Of a DNA stretch of 64,000 nt, positions 34,601 to 42,770 are shown piece after piece (positions within the stretch are counted from its first letter, which is position 1; each line of letters opens with the position of its first letter). Origin of the DNA: Acidimicrobiales bacterium (GTDB lineage: Bacteria > Actinomycetota > Acidimicrobiia > Acidimicrobiales > MedAcidi-G1). The notes beneath the pieces were generated by a model. It had not been told where the DNA came from, ran no database searches, and saw nothing but the letters and a program-made list of their open reading frames with translations. The translations under genes and the position numbers were made by a program. Where the stretch lies: NCBI GenBank assembly GCA_014239855.1, contig JAAZXY010000003.1:1-64000 (forward strand). Reading direction: 5' to 3'.

Positions 34601-35689
34601 ATGACCCGACTGCACGACCTCCACGCCGAACAGGGCCAGAGCCCCTGGTTGGACAACCTCCGGCGAGGTTGGATCACGTCGGGCGAACTCCGCGGTTGGG
34701 TGGACCGGGGCGTGCGGGGCATCACCTCCAACCCGTCCATCTTCCAGAAGGCCATGACGGGCACCGACGCCTACGACGGCCAGTTGCGGGGTCTCGTGGA
34801 TGACGGGGCCACGATCGAGGACAGCTACTGGGCGCTCGTGGTCCGCGACATCCTCGATGCGCTGGACATCCTGCGACCGGTCTACGACGAGTCGGACGGT
34901 GTCGACGGCTATGTGTCCGTCGAGGTCGATCCGGCCCTGGCTCCCGACACCGAGGGCACCATCGCCGCGGCGCGTGCCCTCGACGAGCGGATCGACCGTC
35001 CAAACCTGTACGTGAAGATCCCGGCCACCGCCGAGGGGATTCCGGCCATCCGCCAGATGATCTCCGAGGGTCGGAGCGTGAACGTGACGCTGATCTTCTC
35101 GTTGGACCGCTACGCCGACGTCATGGAGGCCTACGTGTCCGGTCTCGAGGCCTGTGACGGCGACCTGTCCCGCGTCTCCTCGGTGGCTTCGTTCTTCATC
35201 AGCCGCACCGACAACGAGGTCGACCGTCGGCTGGACGCCATCGGCACCGACGAGGCCCTCGGCCTACGGGGCCGGACCGCGGTGGCCCAGGGCCAGGTGG
35301 CCTACGACATGTTCCGCGAGGTGTTCAGCGGTGACCGTTGGGCGGCCCTCGAGGACCGCGGCGCCCGAGTGCAACGTCCCCTCTGGGCCTCCACTTCGAC
35401 CAAGAACCCCACCTATCCCGACACCCTCTACGTAGACACCCTCATCGGTCCCGACACCGTGAACACCCTGCCCGACGCCACGCTGGAGGCCTTCGAGGAC
35501 CACGGCACGGTGGCCCGGACGGTCGATGCCGACCCGGCGGCGGCCCACCAGGTCCTGCGGGATGTCTCAGCGGCAGGAGTGGACCTCGGTGACGTGGCCC
35601 GGGTGCTCGAGGACGAGGGCGTCTCGGCCTTCGTGAAATCGTTCGACGAACTCCTGGGAAGCCTCGGCGAGAAGGTCGACACCTTCTGA
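34601..35689 (+). CDS. tal: Transaldolase
   Basis: 362 residues, the longer actinobacterial/cyanobacterial type. It transfers a dihydroxyacetone unit through a Schiff base; the lysine is Lys139 in NLYVKIPAT. Other conserved parts are GITSNPSIFQKAM near the N-terminus, VNVTLIFSLDRYADV, ASFFISRTDNEVD and PLWASTSTKNPTYPDTLYV. A clear ribosome-binding site (AGGGAG) lies before the ATG. Its product and transketolase act in consecutive steps. Confidence 0.97.
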   Translation: MTRLHDLHAEQGQSPWLDNLRRGWITSGELRGWVDRGVRGITSNPSIFQKAMTGTDAYDGQLRGLVDDGATIEDSYWALVVRDILDALDILRPVYDESDGVDGYVSVEVDPALAPDTEGTIAAARALDERIDRPNLYVKIPATAEGIPAIRQMISEGRSVNVTLIFSLDRYADVMEAYVSGLEACDGDLSRVSSVASFFISRTDNEVDRRLDAIGTDEALGLRGRTAVAQGQVAYDMFREVFSGDRWAALEDRGARVQRPLWASTSTKNPTYPDTLYVDTLIGPDTVNTLPDATLEAFEDHGTVARTVDADPAAAHQVLRDVSAAGVDLGDVARVLEDEGVSAFVKSFDELLGSLGEKVDTF

Positions 35690-35697
35690 TCCCCGGG

Positions 35698-35718
35698 TCC
35701 GTTGCAATTTGCAACGGA
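35698..35718. promoter_or_regulatory. Perfect 21-bp palindrome, candidate HxlR operator
   Basis: TCCGTTGCAA-T-TTGCAACGGA, 10-bp perfect arms with a one-base centre, lies between the transaldolase stop and the HxlR start. It sits immediately upstream of a TACGGT hexamer (35723-35728) that is exactly 6 bases before the ATG. Position and symmetry fit autoregulation by a dimeric HxlR protein. Confidence 0.7.
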
Positions 35719-35734
35719 CTGCTACGGTCGCCGG

Positions 35735-36283
35735 ATGCCGTCGACCACCCGTACCGACGCGGCCCCGACCTCCGGCACACCGCACTCGACAGCAGTGTCC
35801 CCTCCGGCGGCCCCTCCGGCGTCCGGCCCGGCATCCGATCCGGAGTGCTCGATCGCCGCGACGCTCGAAGCCGTCGGTGACCGGTGGACCCTTCTCATCC
35901 TGCGGGACCTCTTCCGGGGCGTACGCCGCTTCGAGGCCCTGCACCGTGACCTGGGTATTGCCCGCAACCTCCTGACCGACCGACTCCAGCGGCTGGCCGA
36001 TCTCGGGATCGTCCACCGGGTGCCGTATCAGGACCGTCCGGTCCGCCACGAGTACCGACTGACCACCAAGGGGGCCGATCTCTCCCCTGCCCTGGTGGCG
36101 CTCATGCACTGGGGCGACCGGTGGTACGCCGAAGACGGCCCACCCACCCTGCTCGTCCACGATGCCTGTGGGACACCCCTGGATCAGTCCGTGTCCTGTC
36201 CCCGGTGCGACCAGTCCGTTTCACCTCTCCACATCCGTAGTCGACCCGGCCCGGGACGCACCACCGAGGAAGCATCGCCGTGA
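35735..36283 (+). CDS. HxlR-family transcriptional regulator
   Basis: About 182 residues. After a Pro/Ala-rich start, the winged-helix core begins at ECSIAATLEAVGDRWTLLILRDLF with the conserved Cys, then RFEALHRDLGIARNLLTDRLQRLADLGIVHRVPY. HxlR proteins commonly sense electrophiles or redox state by cysteine. A C-terminal zinc-ribbon-like stretch (HDACG, CPRC) adds three more. It is followed by fbiC with a GTGA overlap, so it is co-translated with F420 synthesis. A longer frame from 35702 would run through the palindrome and is rejected. Confidence 0.9.
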   Translation: MPSTTRTDAAPTSGTPHSTAVSPPAAPPASGPASDPECSIAATLEAVGDRWTLLILRDLFRGVRRFEALHRDLGIARNLLTDRLQRLADLGIVHRVPYQDRPVRHEYRLTTKGADLSPALVALMHWGDRWYAEDGPPTLLVHDACGTPLDQSVSCPRCDQSVSPLHIRSRPGPGRTTEEASP

Positions 36284-38694
36284 CCCACGATCCCCTGAAC
36301 CGAAACTCCCTGACCGATCTGGGTGGTGAAGAGCTCCGGGCTGCGGCCCGCGAGATCCGCGACCGCCACCATGGCCGACGGGTCACCTACAGCCCCAAGG
36401 TGTTCATCCCCCTGACCATGCTGTGTCAGGACCGCTGCGGCTACTGCACCTTCGCCCAGCCGCCGGCACGTCTTCAAGCGCCCTACCTCCCGCCCGACGA
36501 GGTGTTGGCCATTGCCCGGCGGGGAGCCGAGGCGGGCTGCCACGAGGCCCTGTTCACCCTGGGCGAACGCCCTGAGTTGCGGTACCCGGTGGCCGCCGAC
36601 TGGCTGGAGCGACACGGCTACTCGTCCACCGTCGACTATCTGGCGGCCATGGCCCGGCTGGTCCTGGACGAGACCGGCCTGCTTCCCCACGCCAACGCAG
36701 GGGCTCTGTCGAGCGAGGAACTGGCGACGCTGCGCCCGGTGTCGCCCTCCCAGGGGATGATGATCGAATCGCTCGTTCCCGATCTGGACTGCCACCGCGG
36801 GGCGCCCGACAAGGATCCTGATCGACGTCTGGCCACCCTCGAGTCGGCCGGCCGGCTCTCCATTCCGTTCACCACCGGAATCCTCGTGGGGATCGGTGAG
36901 AACCGTCAGGACCGCATCGACGCACTGGAGGCCATCGCCGCCTCCCACGCCCGACACGACCACGTCCAGGAGGTGATCGTCCAGAACTTCCTACCCAAGC
37001 CGGGGACGGCCATGCACGACGCTCCGGCCTGCCCGCATGACGACTACCTGGACGCCATTGCCCTGGCCCGGGTCATCCTCCCGCCCGACGTGCACCTGCA
37101 GGCACCACCCAACCTGTCCGACGACTTCGGGGGGCTGCTCGATGCCGGCATCGACGACTGGGGCGGGGTATCACCGATCACCGCGGATCACGTCAACCCA
37201 GAGCGCCCCTGGCCCGACCTGGACCTGCTGGCCTCGGTGACCTCCGAGCGGGGGTTCACCCTCGCTCCCCGCCTCACCGCCTACCCCGAGTTCGTGTGTG
37301 AACCCGGGCGCTGGTTCGACAGTGGCCTGCACTTCGCGGTGATGGATCGCAGCGACGCCGCCGGTCTGGGTCGCGACGACCCGGGCGCCGTGTTCCCCGA
37401 GGTCATCGAGACCATCCCGGCGGCCGACGGCGCCGAGGTCCGTCAGATCGGGACGCAGTCCACGGCCTGGTATTCGGGTTCACCTGTTCGGCCCGTGCAC
37501 CTCGTGCCCGGCCCCTCGTCGGCCCACGGTCGGGTCCGTGAAGTTCTGGACGGCGTCCTTGCGGGTCAGCGAACCGGCCACGACGAACTGTTGACGCTGT
37601 TCGGAGCCCGGGGACCCGAGGTGGCGGCCGTTGCCGAGGTGGCCGACGAACTCCGCCGACGACGGGTGGGCGACGAGATCACCTGGGTGGCCAACCGGAA
37701 CATCAACTACACCAACGTCTGCACCTACAAGTGTCGATTCTGCGGGTTCTCCAAGGGACCGCTGTCGTTGAACCTGCGGGGCACCCCCTACCTGCTGGAG
37801 ATGGACGAGATCGCCGGCCGGGCCGCCGAGGCCGCCCGTATGGGCGCCACCGAGGTCTGTCTGCAGGGCGGTATCCACCCCGACTTCGACGGCGAGTACT
37901 ACCTGGACGTCACCCGGGCCGTACGGGCCGCGGTGCCCGACATCCACGTCCACGGCTTCACCGCCCTGGAGGTCACCGAGGGGGCCCGCCGCCTGGGCGA
38001 ACCGCTGGTCGAGTACCTCCGCCGGGGCTACGAGGCCGGGCTTCGGTCGTTGCCCGGCACGGCCGCCGAGATCCTCGACGACGAGATCCGTGCCGACCTG
38101 TGCCCGGACAAGATCAACACCGAGGAATGGCTGGAGGCCCACCGGGTGGCCCATTCGGTCGGCATCCGCTCCAACGTGACCATGATGTACGGATCGATCG
38201 AGCGCCCCGAGCACTGGGTCCGTCACCTGCTCCGCTGTCGGGACCTGCAGGACGAGACAGGTGGCTTCACCGAGTTCGTCGGCCTGCCGTTCGTGCACAT
38301 GGCGTCCCCCATCTACCTCCAGAAGAAGTCCCGACGGGGGCCGACCTTCCGGGAGAACCTGCTGATGCACGCCGTGGCCCGGATCGCCTATGACGGATCG
38401 ATCGACAACATCCAGTCCTCGTGGGTGAAGATCGGCTTCGACGGCGTCCGCCAGCTCCTGCAGTCCGGGGTCAACGACCTGGGCGGAACGCTCATGGACG
38501 AGAACATCTCCCGGGCAGCCGGAGCCGAGCACGGCCAGAAGGTGACCGAGGCCGACCTGCGCGAGCTGGTGGAGCCTCTCGGGCGGTCACTGCGGCAGCG
38601 GACCACCCTCTACGGCGATGTGGAGCCCGGCTACCGTCTCCACGTGACCCGACCCGACGATGGCAGGGTGCTCATTCCCGTGGTCGGCAACTGA
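36280..38694 (+). CDS. fbiC: FO synthase FbiC (fused CofG-CofH)
   Basis: 804 residues. This bifunctional radical SAM enzyme joins a tyrosine-derived unit to a flavin intermediate to make FO, the chromophore of coenzyme F420. The CofG half has its cluster cysteines at 49, 53 and 56 (CQDRCGYC), the CofH half at 481, 485 and 488 (CTYKCRFC). Substrate-region segments such as GGIHPDFDGEYYLD and LPGTAAEILDDEIR are present. GTG start overlapping the HxlR stop. F420 then serves as a hydride carrier; no F420-dependent oxidoreductase is evident nearby. Confidence 0.96.
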   Translation: MTHDPLNRNSLTDLGGEELRAAAREIRDRHHGRRVTYSPKVFIPLTMLCQDRCGYCTFAQPPARLQAPYLPPDEVLAIARRGAEAGCHEALFTLGERPELRYPVAADWLERHGYSSTVDYLAAMARLVLDETGLLPHANAGALSSEELATLRPVSPSQGMMIESLVPDLDCHRGAPDKDPDRRLATLESAGRLSIPFTTGILVGIGENRQDRIDALEAIAASHARHDHVQEVIVQNFLPKPGTAMHDAPACPHDDYLDAIALARVILPPDVHLQAPPNLSDDFGGLLDAGIDDWGGVSPITADHVNPERPWPDLDLLASVTSERGFTLAPRLTAYPEFVCEPGRWFDSGLHFAVMDRSDAAGLGRDDPGAVFPEVIETIPAADGAEVRQIGTQSTAWYSGSPVRPVHLVPGPSSAHGRVREVLDGVLAGQRTGHDELLTLFGARGPEVAAVAEVADELRRRRVGDEITWVANRNINYTNVCTYKCRFCGFSKGPLSLNLRGTPYLLEMDEIAGRAAEAARMGATEVCLQGGIHPDFDGEYYLDVTRAVRAAVPDIHVHGFTALEVTEGARRLGEPLVEYLRRGYEAGLRSLPGTAAEILDDEIRADLCPDKINTEEWLEAHRVAHSVGIRSNVTMMYGSIERPEHWVRHLLRCRDLQDETGGFTEFVGLPFVHMASPIYLQKKSRRGPTFRENLLMHAVARIAYDGSIDNIQSSWVKIGFDGVRQLLQSGVNDLGGTLMDENISRAAGAEHGQKVTEADLRELVEPLGRSLRQRTTLYGDVEPGYRLHVTRPDDGRVLIPVVGN

Positions 38695-38714
38695 GGCCGA
38701 CGCTCCGGCACCTG

Positions 38715-38794
38715 CCTACTTGAGCGGTGGCCTACTGGAGTGGTGGCCAGCCGGAGCGGTGGCCAGCCGGAGCAGTCACCAGTCGGAGCGGTCC
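38715..38794 (-). repeat. 16-bp tandem repeat, 5 units, across a stop codon
   Basis: Units start at 38715, 38731, 38747, 38763 and 38779 (consensus CCAGCCGGAGCGGTGG on the + strand). The array spans the stop codon of the small leftward gene at 38776 and fills most of the gap to the fbiC stop. Confidence 0.85.
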
Positions 38795-38979
38795 GGCTCG
38801 TCCAGGAGGTGGGCCGCCTTCTCCACGGCCCGTCGGGCCCTGGTGAGTCGCTTCTCGTCGACCGGCAGCTCGTGGCCGCCGGCATCGATCGACTCGCGTA
38901 GCCGGATGATGGCCAGGTCGGCCAACTCCTCGGCAATGGCCTCCAGCCGGCCCCGGATCTCATCGAACTCACCGGCCAT
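38776..38979 (-). CDS. Small helical protein, 67 aa, unknown
   Basis: A charged, probably wholly helical protein (FDEIRGRLEAIAEELADLAI, then KRLTRARRAVEKAAHLLDE) ending in DRSDW. No family is recognised. The start overlaps the last 11 bases of glcF, indicating co-translation with the glycolate oxidase genes. The last codons lie within a 16-bp tandem repeat, so the C-terminus may vary between strains. Confidence 0.65.
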   Translation of the reverse strand: MAGEFDEIRGRLEAIAEELADLAIIRLRESIDAGGHELPVDEKRLTRARRAVEKAAHLLDEPDRSDW

Positions 38980-40300
38980 GCTCGGACACCTCGCCCTGTT
39001 CTCCGTCGGTTTCTCCATCGGGCTGCGAGTCTGGCCCCGACCTGCGACAGGCCTCGGCCAGCACCTCCATGGGGTGACGTACATCCAGACCGGCGGCCGC
39101 CAGGTGCATGGCGCAACCCGGGTTGGCGCTGACCACCGTGGTGGCCCCGCTTCGGCCCGTCGCCCGACCCACCGCCGCCACCTTCCGGTCCCGGACATCA
39201 GCTGCCAGTTCCGGCTGGACCACGGAGAATGCGCCCCCCGCACCACAGCAGAGGCCCTCGTCATCGAGCTCCACCAGGTCCACGTAAGGGGCCAGCACAT
39301 CGCGAACCGCGCCGTGGCAGCCCTGGGCGTGCCGCAGGTGGCACGGGTCCTGGACGATCACCGCAGGGCGCGAACCCCCGTCCGGGTCCAGTGCCCCGAG
39401 GTCGGCCAGGCGCCCATCGGCGGCCAGCCATTCGTGGACGTCGTACACCCGGTCGGCGAAGGCACGGGCTTCCGGAGTACCGAGCAACATTCCGTAGTCT
39501 TTGAGCGCCGCGCCGCAGCCCGCAGAATCGACGAGGATCGGTCGGTCGCCGCCCAGTGCGCTCACCACCCGCTCGGCGTGGCGGCGTGCGTCGTCGTCCA
39601 GCCCAGCGTGACCGTGCAGCGCACCGCAACACCCGGCACGGTCCCCTGACCGGTCGACGGTCACGCCAATGGTCGTCAGGACCTCCTCGGCCGCCCCGTG
39701 GACCTCCGGCTGCCACGCGTCCATCACACACCCGGTGAAGAGAACCACCTCGGCCGGATCCGAATCGGAACCGGGCGCCGAGCCTCCGGTAACTGAACCC
39801 GACAAGGGCCACCGCAACGGCAACCGTCCCGGCAGCGCCGCAACCATCGCCCGTGGAGCCAACCGCAGGATCCCCAGGCGCTGCAGGATGGCCAACACGG
39901 CCGTCCCCCAGCGGAGCAGCCGCGGTCGTCCGAGGCACCAGAGGCCGACCCGGAGCCTGAGGGGGGGCCGTCTCGCCTCGGCCACGGCCACCCGGGTGGT
40001 GGCGATCAGGTCGCCGTAGGGCACTCCCGAGGGACAGGCGGTCACGCACCCCAGGCACTGGACACAGGTGTCCATGGCATCCAGCCACTCGTCGTCGGGC
40101 GTCATGCCCTCCCACTCGACGGCACGCATCAGGGAGATTCGTCCCCGGGGTGATCGTCGTTCGTCGCCGGTCACCCGGTAGGTCGGGCAGTGGGGCAGGC
40201 ACAGACCGCACTGCACGCAGGCCGCCAACGCCCGGTCGTCCAGACCAAGTGGCGTCGCCGACGCCGCGTCGGCACGCATCGGCGGCGTCGAGCTGGTCAT
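38969..40300 (-). CDS. glcF: Glycolate/lactate oxidase iron-sulfur subunit GlcF
   Basis: 443 residues. Two [4Fe-4S] motifs (CVQCGLCLPHCP and CVQCLGCVTACP) are followed by two CCG-type domains (AGCCGALHGHA; GLCCGAGGAF with CHLRHAQ before it). The protein passes electrons from the FAD subunits toward the quinone pool. It lies in a glcD-glcE-glcF operon with 4-base overlaps. The tail of about 20 residues is polar and repetitive (QPDGETDGEQGE). Confidence 0.93.
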   Translation of the reverse strand: MTSSTPPMRADAASATPLGLDDRALAACVQCGLCLPHCPTYRVTGDERRSPRGRISLMRAVEWEGMTPDDEWLDAMDTCVQCLGCVTACPSGVPYGDLIATTRVAVAEARRPPLRLRVGLWCLGRPRLLRWGTAVLAILQRLGILRLAPRAMVAALPGRLPLRWPLSGSVTGGSAPGSDSDPAEVVLFTGCVMDAWQPEVHGAAEEVLTTIGVTVDRSGDRAGCCGALHGHAGLDDDARRHAERVVSALGGDRPILVDSAGCGAALKDYGMLLGTPEARAFADRVYDVHEWLAADGRLADLGALDPDGGSRPAVIVQDPCHLRHAQGCHGAVRDVLAPYVDLVELDDEGLCCGAGGAFSVVQPELAADVRDRKVAAVGRATGRSGATTVVSANPGCAMHLAAAGLDVRHPMEVLAEACRRSGPDSQPDGETDGEQGEVSEHGR

Positions 40301-41220
40301 GCCGTCATCCGCTGGGGGTCCCGCCCCGGGTTCAGACGTCGGGACGGGTCGAACGAGTCGCGCATGCGGTCACCCAGGGCCCGTACCCCGGCCGCCACCT
40401 CAGGGGGTCCGACCGGATCGGGTCGGTGGACCACGCCGGCCCCGACGGCCCGAACCCCACCGACGGGAAGGGTCCCCGACCATCGATCCCACTCGGCGGG
40501 CAGCACGGGTTCTGCGGTTTCGGTCAATCCGAGCCCCTCGAGAATCCGCTTCTCGTGGGCCACGTCGGCACCATCGCCTTCGATCCTGACCGTGGTCCGC
40601 AGGCCGTCCCACAGGACGGTGGCCGGTCGGTACACCGCATCGACCACCGGTCCGGTCGCCACCTCGCCGCTCATCCAGGTCCCCGCCTCGGGCACCGGTC
40701 GGGTTCGGAGGATCACCCGACCCACGAGAGCCAGCGTGCCCAACGAACCCACGAGGAGCCGACACAGGTCGAAGCCCGTGACGTTCTTGACCGTCGGACC
40801 CCCGGCGGTGAAGGCCTGGCCGTCGGCGCCCACGCAGTCGGCCTGCAGGAGGACATCGGCCACCTCGCCCAGTCGCCCACGACGCAACGAATTGCGTCCG
40901 ACCATCAGGGACCCGCCGACCGTGGCATTCACCGGACCGTCGAGGGCCACCTCCTGGCCGTGTTCGGCCAGTGCCGAGGCCAGGTCGGCCACCGTCGTTC
41001 CCGCGCCGACCACCACGGTCATCTCGGCGGGCTGTATGGACTCGATACCCGTCGGAGCCGAGACGCTCCGCACGTCGGACGGGCCATCGGCCAGGTCGCC
41101 GACAGAGTCGCCAACAGGGCCGCCCACCGTCCAGCGGGTGCCTCCCCCTCGGACGCAGACCGACCCCACATCGCCGACCTCGTCACGGAACGCCGTCATG
41201 TCGATCATCGTGCCGATCAC
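40297..41220 (-). CDS. glcE: Glycolate oxidase FAD-binding subunit GlcE-like
   Basis: 307 residues. A FAD-binding type 4 (PCMH) half-domain: VRGGGTRWTVGG, VVVGAGTTVADLASALAEHGQ, and the flavin-contact stretch VNATVGGSLMVGRNSLRRGRLGEVADVLL, with GGPTVKNVTGFDLCRLLVGSLGTL. The second half is shortened relative to GlcD. GTG 41220 gives a GTGA overlap with glcD; ATG 41208 and 41199 are alternatives. Its likely role is to complete the flavoprotein complex oxidising glycolate or D-lactate. Confidence 0.9.
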   Translation of the reverse strand: MIGTMIDMTAFRDEVGDVGSVCVRGGGTRWTVGGPVGDSVGDLADGPSDVRSVSAPTGIESIQPAEMTVVVGAGTTVADLASALAEHGQEVALDGPVNATVGGSLMVGRNSLRRGRLGEVADVLLQADCVGADGQAFTAGGPTVKNVTGFDLCRLLVGSLGTLALVGRVILRTRPVPEAGTWMSGEVATGPVVDAVYRPATVLWDGLRTTVRIEGDGADVAHEKRILEGLGLTETAEPVLPAEWDRWSGTLPVGGVRAVGAGVVHRPDPVGPPEVAAGVRALGDRMRDSFDPSRRLNPGRDPQRMTA

Positions 41221-42710
41221 ACCCAGGTTCCGTCCGGTGCTCTCCCGAGGCTGGTCACGTGACCACAACTGGCTCCGGTGGGCAGCACCTTGGCCGGATT
41301 GGCAAGACCCTCGACGTCGAAGGCCCGCCGGAGGCGGTCCTGGGCCTCGAGGTCAGCCGGGCTGAACTGCATGGACATGAAGCGCTTCTTCTCCAGGCCT
41401 ATGCCGTGTTCACCGGACAGCACGCCACCCGCCTCGACGGAGATCCTGACGATCTCCTCGCCGGCGTCCAGCACCCGCTCCATGACGCCCGGCTCGCGGG
41501 CGTCGAAGACGATGAGGGGATGCAGGTTCCCGTCACCGGCATGGAAGACGTTCATGACAATCAGGTCGCGCTCCTCGATCACCTCGTAGACCCGGGCCAG
41601 GACCTCGGCCAGCCTGGTTCGGGGGATGACGGTGTCGTTCAGGTAGTAGTCGGGCTTGATCACGGCAATGGCCCCGAAGGCGCTCTTGCGGCCCTTCCAG
41701 ATCCTCGCCCGTTCATCCTCGTCGGCGGCCACCCGAACAGTGCGGGCCCCATGGGCTGTCCCGATGGTCTCGATGCGGGCAATGGCCTCCGCCACGCCGG
41801 CCGGGAGGCCGTCCAGTTCCACGATGAGCACCGCCGCGGCGTCCAACGGGTAGCCGGCGTGGACGAAGGGCTCGACGGCCTCCACGACCCGCTGGTCCAT
41901 GATCTCGAGTGCCGCAGGCACGATGCCCGCGGCGATCACCGCGCTCACCGTGTCGGCCGCACCGGCCACCAGGTCGAAGTCCAACAACAGCGTGGCCACC
42001 TCGGGCGGATCCTCGGTGAGGCGGACGCAGATCTTCGTGGCGATCCCGAGGGTGCCCTCGCCGCCCACGAAGGCGCCTCGCAGGTCATAGCCCGCCGCTC
42101 GGCCCTCCTCGGCGCCCAGCACCACGACCTCACCGTCCGGGAGGACCACCTCCACGGCCAGGACGTGCGCGGTGGTCACCCCGTAGAGCAGACAGTGGGG
42201 GCCGCCGGAGTTGTTGGCCACGTTGCCGCCGATCGTGCAGGCCTGCTGGCTGGACGGGTCGGGGGCGAAGTGGAGGCCGGTGCCCTCCAGATGTCGGGAG
42301 AGGTCCAGGTTCACCACGCCGGGTCCGACCCACGCCAGACGACGGTCCACGTCCACCTCGTGAATGGTGTCCATCCGGGTGGTCACCACCATCACCGGCT
42401 CGTCACAGGGCACGGCCCCACCGGACAAACCGGTCCCCGCCCCGCGTGGAACGAACGGGCGACCATGGCGGACGGCCGTCGACACACAGGCCGCCACCTC
42501 CGCGGTGGTCTCGGGAAAGCAGATGATCCCGGCACGGCCGCCCCGGGTCACCGAGCCATCGTGGCTGTACAGGCTCTGGGCGCCGGCGCCGGCCTCCACC
42601 CGACCCGCACCCAGGACGCCGACCAGGTCGCGTTCCAACGGATCGGCGATCGAACCGGCCCGGAGAACGGACAGCCGCCCCAGCAGGGAGCGGGACTTGG
42701 AGCGGATCAC
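41217..42710 (-). CDS. glcD: Glycolate oxidase catalytic FAD subunit GlcD
   Basis: 497 residues, the usual length. FAD-binding PCMH domain (PRGAGTGLSGGAVP, CTIGGNVANNSGGPHCLLYGVT) and the C-terminal oxidase cap with the conserved VFHAGDGNLHPLIVFD and GGVLSGEHGIGLEKKRFM. It oxidises glycolate (or D-lactate) to the keto acid. The open frame extends far upstream, but GTG 42710 is chosen: CAGACT lies 6 bases before it, and the extension would run antisense through the chloride-channel gene. Confidence 0.93.
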   Translation of the reverse strand: MIRSKSRSLLGRLSVLRAGSIADPLERDLVGVLGAGRVEAGAGAQSLYSHDGSVTRGGRAGIICFPETTAEVAACVSTAVRHGRPFVPRGAGTGLSGGAVPCDEPVMVVTTRMDTIHEVDVDRRLAWVGPGVVNLDLSRHLEGTGLHFAPDPSSQQACTIGGNVANNSGGPHCLLYGVTTAHVLAVEVVLPDGEVVVLGAEEGRAAGYDLRGAFVGGEGTLGIATKICVRLTEDPPEVATLLLDFDLVAGAADTVSAVIAAGIVPAALEIMDQRVVEAVEPFVHAGYPLDAAAVLIVELDGLPAGVAEAIARIETIGTAHGARTVRVAADEDERARIWKGRKSAFGAIAVIKPDYYLNDTVIPRTRLAEVLARVYEVIEERDLIVMNVFHAGDGNLHPLIVFDAREPGVMERVLDAGEEIVRISVEAGGVLSGEHGIGLEKKRFMSMQFSPADLEAQDRLRRAFDVEGLANPAKVLPTGASCGHVTSLGRAPDGTWV

Positions 42711-42770
42711 CCAGCCAGTCTGCCCGACCCGTCCGAGGATCACCGGGTCCGAGGGTGTAGGAAGAACGCC

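Noticed and set aside
35702..35734. Upstream TTG start for the HxlR gene
   Set aside because: It would place the palindrome inside the coding region and has no support; ATG 35735 has a -10 hexamer 6 bases upstream.
38715..38794. CRISPR-like array
   Set aside because: Units are directly adjacent 16-mers without spacers and there are no cas genes.
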